Source: Symsagittifera roscoffensis
Lineage: Eukaryota; Xenacoelomorpha; Acoela; Convolutidae
Assembly: GCF_963678635.1 (NCBI RefSeq)
Contig: NC_087063.1
Coordinates: forward strand, 41,802,759-41,866,758
DNA: 64,000 bases
Reading direction: 5' to 3'
Positions 15,101 through 24,100 of the stretch are shown here, piece by piece. The translations under genes were made by a program, and so were the position numbers. The notes beneath the pieces are model-generated. The model was not told the DNA's origin, searched no databases, and worked only from the letters and a program-made list of their open reading frames with translations. How positions within the stretch are numbered: position 1 is the stretch's first letter; every line of letters starts with the position of its first letter.

Positions 15101-18100
15101 AGGTACTTGTCCCAAAGACCAGTTCGAATGTCCCTCTGACAGCTCATGCTTGGCGGCAGGCGCCGGCGGCAAAGTTTGTGACGGAGTGAACGATTGTGGC
15201 CGCCTGGAGGACGAGTTGAATTGCAACCGACAGTGCTCTGACAACACTGGAAGTGTCTCAGACTTCTTCTGCTCCACTGCGCCGACTACTACCCACGCGG
15301 ATTCCAGGTGTGTCAGCAACAATAGTGTTTGCGACGGAATCAATGACTGCCACCCAAGTTTCAAGTTCAAGGACGAATTCGCATGTGAGTTCTTCAAAGC
15401 CTCTTTTAAATACTTTTCACCACTTTGCGGATCCGAACTATTTTAGCTACAGGAAATACCTTCTTTTTCCTAGCAAAAGTTATGTTTGATTTTGCGCTGA
15501 AAGAAACAAAGTTTAGTCAGAAAAATACATTTTATTCAATATTCTTCAACACTATTAAACTGTTTGTAGTTTTAACACTTTCTACCCAAAAGTCAAAATC
15601 CTAAATATGTATTAAGTTCTGCTGACAAATTAGGTCTTTATATAAGTTTTTTAAGTACGATTTCAAATTAAGAAGTGGAGCGACGGATTTATAATAATAA
15701 TAATAATTGTAGTTCCTGCGAATCGCAGTGGATCTATCAGTAGGCCTTTAACAGTCCTGTCGAGGATAGTCCATTTGTATTATCTCCCCACATTCCAGAC
15801 TGTGTTATTTTGTTGAGCGAAGCTCTTTTTTGCGACTCAAGGCCGTTTTTGTGCGTCTAGAACTTTCACGTGGTACCACTTTTGCAGCCAAATTTGGTCA
15901 GGTTGTGGTAGACCTGAAGCTAGAGGTCAAGTGAGAGCTCGTCCTCACACACTATCATTGCCATGGCATGGGATCGATTACACGACCTGACGATTCTAAA
16001 GTGAACGCCTTACCACTATGCTAAGTGCCACTGTGCTAAGTGCCACTGGATTTAACCTGGAAGTATTCAAAACCTCAAAATGCTCAAATTGAATGAAATG
16101 GTTTGAAAAGTTCAAAAAATTTCATCGATTCTACTCATGGGCAATGGTATTGACACTTGCCCAACTAATCATAAAGTACCCCCATCCAGTTTCAAGCGTT
16201 AGAATCCATTATAATATAATTTTTAGTACCAATCCTACAAAAATTGAGAAAAAATGGATTATAATCAATTAATAATCGATTATAATCTTTCGTTTTGAAA
16301 TCAAAATTAGTCAATTATAATACATTATAATCGATTAAAATCAATTATTTTTATCCAAATTTCTAATTCATTTGTTTTGCAGAAAAAATCCATTATAATC
16401 GATTATAATTGTTCATAATCCTTTTTGTTTGCCTATTTTCTTTTCGATCTTGCACCTGCCTGAATTGCTTATATTTTATGCTTTTCGTAGACATTGGTTT
16501 ATGTGGAAAAGGGAAAATTATTTTAACAGTTTTCCAATCAATGAAAACTTTTTTATAGATTTTTGACAAAAAAAGGATTATAATCATTGTAACAGATTAT
16601 AAGAGATTTTCGGAAAAATTATAATCAATTATAATTGGTTATAATTTATTATAATGTCACGAAAAATGTTATCATTAAGATTGATTGATTATAAATCGTT
16701 TAAACATCTAAATTTGACGCTTACAATTAATTATAATATTGGTAAAAGTACAATTATAATTGTAATATAATCGATTATTTTGTCGTTTTACTGAGTGCGG
16801 GTAATGAATTTGAATATGTTCGCTTTTGTTTGTTGGTTGAGCTGTTTTAGGCAAGGTTTGACTAATTAACACGCGGGTTAGGTCTCCAGCAGTGTAACTA
16901 GAAAATGGTCATCAAGGGTTTAATTTCACGTGTTAGGCGGCGGATGTGCGGCGAATGAGATCAAATGTCAGGGTGCAATCAGGGCCGCCTCTGACAATGG
17001 GGCGGGGTGTGTGTCGACAGTGTGCGATGGGAACAACGACTGTGGAGACTGGCAGGATGAGTGGAATTGTGAGTCATCTCTAGGCAGCCCCTCCTCGCTT
17101 TAATTGCTTTGAGTGATGAAATAATAAGAAATGATCGTTCATAAAAAGACGATTATCTTTGCAGCTACCCAAAAATTTTGTCAATATTTTGTCGTGCATA
17201 GAGTATATTTTTGACTGTTAAAGGAATGGCATATTGTGAGACATAAGGGAATGATAGGCTTTTTAAGCTGATTTGCTCTATGTGGTCAAAAATCAAAACT
17301 GACTTCAGTTGCCCTGTTTTTGAAGGCCTTGCTGCATGTCTGGATGGCTTCGACTGTGCAGGAACAGGGGGTGGAGGCACCTGCATCACCGACAAAACCC
17401 TCATGTGCGATGGGTACAACAGCTGCGGACCCACTGACAAGTACGCCGATGAGATCGGCTGCGGCACCAATGATGGCTGCCTTGCCACACAGTTCAAGTG
17501 CAGGACCACGACACCTGTGAAGTGCGTTGATGCCGCGAAGCTGTGTGACGGCGTGAACGACTGCGGAGACTACTCGGACGAAGGAAACTGTTAGTCATCA
17601 AACTGTGCTACCACTCCACCTCAACGCGACCTAGAAATTTTTTGAATCTAACGAAATTTAATGTTGCAATAATTTGTCAAGTTAGCAGCCGCATGTATGG
17701 ATTCAGCACTGATTAACTGCTTTAGTTTTCATATCATAGTCATGCCTAGTTTTGATCGTTCTAGATGACACAGCCCTTGACTGGGCCGCAAAACTCTCAA
17801 TTTTCTCAAATTTTTACCATTAGGAAGTCGAAACAAAAAGAAAAAGAATACAAGGTTACTGTGCACGTAGCACAGAATGTTCTGACCATATTGATAAAAA
17901 ACTACACATTTTTTTTCTTTATTATAGTGCTTTTTTTGCCTATCGAGTGATGAGAAAACTGCATAAACGAGTAGAAAGTTAGCCAATTAGGCATAATTGT
18001 GAAGAGTTAGCTTTAAAAAAAACGAAAAACAGACAAAAAATTGTATTAAGAAGATATTTAAAAAAAAACAAATTTTAAACAATTTTTCTATTTTTTTGCA

Positions 18101-21100
18101 CAATTTTTTCTCATTTCTTGGAAAATCTGTGTGGCCAAGGTAGCGCTAATTTTTTTATATGAAGTTGTTTATAGTAAAATCATGTTTTCTGAGCTTAAAT
18201 TTTCTTATACGGAACGTTACTCGATCGCGTTATTTGCTCAAAAATTTCAAACCGGTTTTTCTCGACATTGGGAAAATTTTTTCGAAATTTTTCAATGTCG
18301 CTCGAATCACGACTGAAAAGGCATCAACACGTCATATCTTTTAACTCACTTCGATGACTATTTTGTGGCACCTGATTTTACGTGGAAAACAATTAAAAAA
18401 GAAAGGAAAGACTAAAACACACCCGAATACATAGTTCTTCGCCATTTTCAATGGTCGGAACAGAAAAAAACTAAAGCCTTAATACTTGTTCTGTTAGAAT
18501 GATATTTATTTTTCATTTCTGGTCCTTCTACGTTTTACATCAGCTAAAAAAATCAACTCTAAAGTTGCAAGCGAGCTCTGTGATTTCCGCAGGAAGCAGA
18601 TATAAATCGTCTTTGGATGTGATGCCAATATTGAAAATTCTTGTGACTTCACAGATCCATTGAATATATTCTATCAAGATAAATTGTGCATCGATTAAAT
18701 TTTTTCAATCGGTTCCCTTATTTCAACCCTAAAGTGTAGTCAGTTTCCCACCTCGATGGTTTTTCGCCTTCTTGTCACAGTAGTTTTACTATGACTAATT
18801 AGACTAGATTAAAGCTTTTGCTCCAAAGATCTATTGCTTTCGCGTTTTGTTTCAATGTCTTTGTCTGGCTCATCGCTTGCTCAAATAGTGTCGAGCAAAT
18901 CGTTTCATTGCTTTGTTTCTACAAATGCGAACTCATTTCCAAAAACATGTAGTGTATTTTAGGAATTAGGTTTTCTGCTGGTGAAATTTTATTTTTCTAG
19001 ATAACTGTATCGTAGAAGTTATGAAAGGGCCGGAGCTTCGTACATACTTGTATCGTATAGATTTTATAACTCTTCATTGAAATTGGGGAGAAACCTATGT
19101 CTTCTGGTGTTTTTTTGTTCACCACGCCAAATCAGGTACCAAAAAAAATCACCTGAATCGGTCTAGTGATATATCACGATAAAGTTGTCTGAATCATACT
19201 TCGAACGATGTTTGAATTGTGCAATAAAATTTCTTAGAATCGTGAAAAACTTATTGTTCCGACTTTCGATACGAAAGTAACGGAATTTTTGTGCTCGGGG
19301 TGGGTTTTTTTTCTTCAGACAAATTTCGACGTTTTAACTAGCCATTTTTGACGGAATTTTTAAATATCATTCAAAAGGTATTGTTGCCCTGAGCTCAAAT
19401 TTGAAAAGATTTTTCACCTGTAGTCATTTTTCGTTAAGTTTTGGGGGTTTAAAGGTCGCCATTTCGGCCAATTTTGCACAATTAACGCGCGATATAATTC
19501 GCGCTATTAAGGCGTAAGCGGAGATTTAATCCCTCTTAAAATCGTTCCAATTTGGTTCGAAGAAACTTATTTGCCTTAAATGATTTGTTACAAGGAGCGA
19601 AATCTATCCTTTTGTTCTTTATATGGCGTGTGGGGGGATGATTTTAATAAAAAAATTCAAATTTTCGAAAAAAAAATTCCATTTTATTTTATTACATTTA
19701 ATTTTTTAGGTTATTACTGCTCATTAAACTCGAAAAAGGCAGTCGGAACATTCAGGGCTTTGCCCTGATACGAGCAGTCTTGTTGGAGTTTTCAAATTAT
19801 CAGTCTACTTTCCAGCTAATAAGGCTAATTAAGCGTAAGACTAGGCCTCATTAAATCTAATCGATCAAATAGACTAAAAATTTTCCTTTGAGTAGTAAAA
19901 AAAATCATTTTACTGCGGAAAAACTCTTATTGGAAGTTTCATCTAGCGCTTCACTGAGAATAAAACTCAAGCTTGCGGTTTTGCGGTTCGACGTGCGTTT
20001 TTTTAAAGTTCAGTTCATTTTTTTGTTAACAGGAAGGCAAACTCCACGATCGAACAGCAAAAATGTAAAGGTCACAAAAACATGATCGACTTCTAGTTTC
20101 GAAAGTGGAATTTACTTTTCAGATTTTCCAGCGGAATAAAAAAAATTCATATGGATGCATTTTCTCAAACTGAATTGCTTTAAATAAAAAAGTGTCAATA
20201 GAAGTTATTCAAGAAATTCAAAGAGCTTTAAGGCTATCTATTTTTTTTCTTGAGATTTCGAAAGTGGGGTTTTTTTCAAAAAATAGGTCATGTTTTTTTC
20301 TGTTTACTTGCGTTCATTGAGTATGCCAACTTTCTGTTGGCTCTGTATCTTTTTTTGAAGGCAACGCTAGTCGATTATGTCTAATTCAATGACTAGCGAT
20401 ATACGCGTTCCTAAAGTTCCGAGCATTGAGACTGGGGAGAAATTTTGTATTCGGGTGTAATTAGTTTTTTTTTGTATTTTTCCACGCAAAATTTGGTATT
20501 ACAAATAATCATCGGAATAGGTCGAGTGATATTTCAAATTGAAGGTCTTTCAGTCGTAATTCGAACGACATAAAAAAGTTTCGAAATTTCTGTTCCAATG
20601 TTTTTTTGAAATTTTTGATTTGTGGTCTAATTTCCAGCAAATAAGGTTAGCGAGGAGGCTTATTTTGTTGTTCATACAAAAGCATTTCTTATAGTTATTT
20701 CACACATTTATCGGATCCTAGTCACAGTTTATCCTTTCTCGCAGTTTTTTGTTTTCCGTTTACTTAAATTGCAGTGCTTTGATTTTTTTCTGAATTCGAA
20801 GTTGTGCAAAGTTCGCCTCTCCGCTTCATTCGACATGTAAAGCTACGGAGCAAAAAGTAGTTGTAAATAAGAAAGTCGTGAGCCAATTAGAATCGAGGTA
20901 AGAAAACAAAATATTTTTTTTCCACGATAAATAAGAAAACACGAAATATTTTCTTTCCTCGATTCTGATTGGCTCACGACTTTGTCTACTTTTTGACCGC
21001 ACCCCGACATGTAACTGCTCTGATAATAATTCTAAATTGCCCTCTTGTAGGTAACGCAGCTTGTGTGACTACGCCTCAATTATACTTCTATTGTCCGACG

Positions 21101-24100
21101 ACGGCCACCTGTGTCCTGTTATCGGACACTTGCGACTCAACGAACGACTGCGGGTTGTACGAGGACGAGAAGGGGTGCAGCCCTTGTGCGTCCAATCAGA
21201 TCAAATGTGGGGGTACTTCTTGTATCTCGGACGCTCTTGTGTGTGACAAGAACAATGATTGCGGGGACACTTACAACTACGTGGACGAACAAGGATGTAA
21301 GTTGCGCGGAGTTTTCTTTATGTTTTACTATTTAACAACATTCACACTTTTTCTAAAGACATTCAAACGTTTTCATTCTTAAGTGTTTTGCCCCAAGTTT
21401 CTACAGTGACCATGCGTTAGCCTGCTTTAGAATTAGACGCCACAAGAAATTGTCATCATAATACAGATTCAAAATGAAAGTGCATGAAAAAGCAGAAAAT
21501 TGCTTATAGTTTTCATAAAGCTTAAGTTCGGCCTATTAAAAGTTTTGTAAAGAATTCCTGTATAGGGTCCTAGTTAGACCATTAAGGAGCGTCGTTTTAA
21601 CTAGCCGTTTTTTACGGAGTTTTTAAATAACATTCAAAAGTATTGTTGTCCTGAGCTTAAATTTGAATTGATATTTCACATGTGATCACTTTTTGTAAAG
21701 TTATGGGAGTTGAAAGATTGCCATTTTAGTCAATTTGTGACAATTAACGCGCGATAGATATATTTCGCGCTATTAACGTGTAAGCGGAGATTTAATCCGT
21801 CTTAGAAATGGTTCCAAATTGGTTGAAAGAAGCTTATTTGCCATAATTAATTTGTTACCAGGAGCGAAATTTATCACTTCGTACTTTATATGGCGTGTGC
21901 GTGGATGATTTCTTCAAAAAATCTCATTAAAAAAATTTCATTTGATTGTTACATTTAATTTTTTATGTTAACAAGACTGCTCGTATCAGGGCGAAGCCCT
22001 GAATGTTCCAACTGCCTTTTAAGGCTTATGGAGCAGTAATAACATTATAAAATTAAATGTAAAAAAAAATGAAATTTTTTTTTTCAAAAATTTGAAATTT
22101 TTTATGAAACTCATCACCCCACAAGCCATATAAAGTACAAAAGGATAGATTTCGCTACTTGTGACAAATAAATTATGGCAAATAAGCTTCGTTAAACCAA
22201 TTTGGAACGATTTCTAAGACGGATTAAATCTCGCTTACGCGTTAATAGCGCGAATTATATCGCACGTTAATTGTCCTAAATTGGCCAAAATGGCGATCTT
22301 TAAACCCTCATAACATCACGAAAAATGATCACAGGTGAAATATTTTTCAAATTTAAGCTCAGGACAACAATACTTTTCGAATGATATAAAAAACTTCCGT
22401 CAAAAATTGCTGGTTAAAAAGTCGAAATTTATCTGAAGAAAAAAAACCCACCCCGAGCACAAATATTCCGTTACTTTGGTATCGAAAGTCGGAACAATAA
22501 TGCTCCATACACGTTAAAAGGCAGTGGGAACATTCAGGGCTTTGCCTTGATACGAGCAGTCTTGATAAAGTTTAGCTAACAAATGAGCAATGATGTCCAA
22601 AAGCTATATCGCTTTTGGCATGTACTAATTTAGATCATCAGAATAAATTATCATTTATAGCTTGAGTGGTAGTACTGCTATACAAAAATATCAAACAAGG
22701 CTGGTCGTATCAGGGCAAAGCCCTGAATGTTCCGACTGCCTTTTAAGGTCTATGGAGGAGTATTAACATGAAAAACTTAAATTTAAAATGAATAATATAT
22801 ATATATATATTTTTTTTTTCAAATTTGAGACTTTTTGTGAAAATCACCCACCCGCACCATATAAAGTACAAATTGAATAATTTCGCTCCCAGTAAGAAAT
22901 CAGTTATGGCAAATAAGCTCGCTTCAACCAATTTGGAACGATTTCTAAGACAAGACGGATTATATAAATCTCCTCTCACGCGTTAATAGCGGGAAGTTTA
23001 TCGCGCATTAATTGTCTCAAATTGGCCGAAATGCCAATCTTTAAACCCCCATAACTTAACGAGAATGATCAAAGGTGAAGTATTTTTTCAAATTTAAGCT
23101 CAGGATAACAATGTCTACTGAATGATATTTAAAAAATCCGTCAAAAATGGCTAGTTAAAAAGCCGAAACTTGTCTGAAGAAAAGAACCACCCCCAGCACA
23201 ATTATTCCGTTACTTTCGTTACGAAAGCCGGAACAAATACTATTACTTCACAACTTTGCGCGCGTAGATACAGTGATCATTAGATGGGACTGCTATTTTT
23301 ACTTTTTCCTCGTGAAAAACTGAAAGAAGGATAAGATTGAGCTGAAATGTTTTTCTTTTCAGGCGGACCTGGTCTGGCGACACCCTGTGTGGGAGCGAAC
23401 TTCCTTTGTCCCGACAACACCACTTGTATCCCGATAGCAGACACGTGCGACGGAACAAATGACTGTTTCGACCTTGGCGACGAACTGGCCTGTAAGAATG
23501 ACACTTTTCAATAAACATTTCCATGTAAAAAGTTGTATTTAAACATTTTCGATAATGAAAATGATGATTGCCCGCCTATGTTCATTGGTCCCTCCTATTC
23601 GAATCTTAAGATAAACTACTGTAGTGTCATTTCAACGCTAACTGTCTTTTTCTTCGCCTGCAGGCGGCCCCACCTGTTTCGCGGCTGGCTCCACTAAGTT
23701 CGAGTGCAACAACACCAACACCTGTCTCGACAGCACAGGTGCCACCGACAAAGTGTGTGACGGACATAACGACTGCGGAGGAACTAAATTCCTAGACGAG
23801 CTGGGATGTGAGTTGATGCTATTGTTTAATTTCAAATAAATTATTTGCTTTGGTCGATGTTACGGATATTAGGCTGGACTTAGGCAATTGTGCCAAACTT
23901 TTGTCCGCGACCGATAAACTGGGCATATGGAAAAAAGTTTGATATAGAAATGAGCTGCTTAAGCACGTTTGTCGTCATTGTCAGAACCTACAAACTTGGA
24001 GTTTCTACAACCTTGATCTAAGCTAGAGACTGAAGTGTGAAATCATTTAGTAGTGCAGCAGAACGTGAATATGTATAACATACATAAATGTTCTAGTTTG

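Noticed and set aside
13140..15397. Minus-strand ORFs over LDLa exons (13140-13427, 15059-15397)
   Set aside because: They mirror the GC-rich plus-strand exons. The plus frame has the Cys pattern and correct splice sites.
17302..17325. CTTCAG at about 17302-17307 as the exon 11 acceptor
   Set aside because: It gives the wrong phase for the LDLa frame; the TTTTTGAAG site restores the split Cys.
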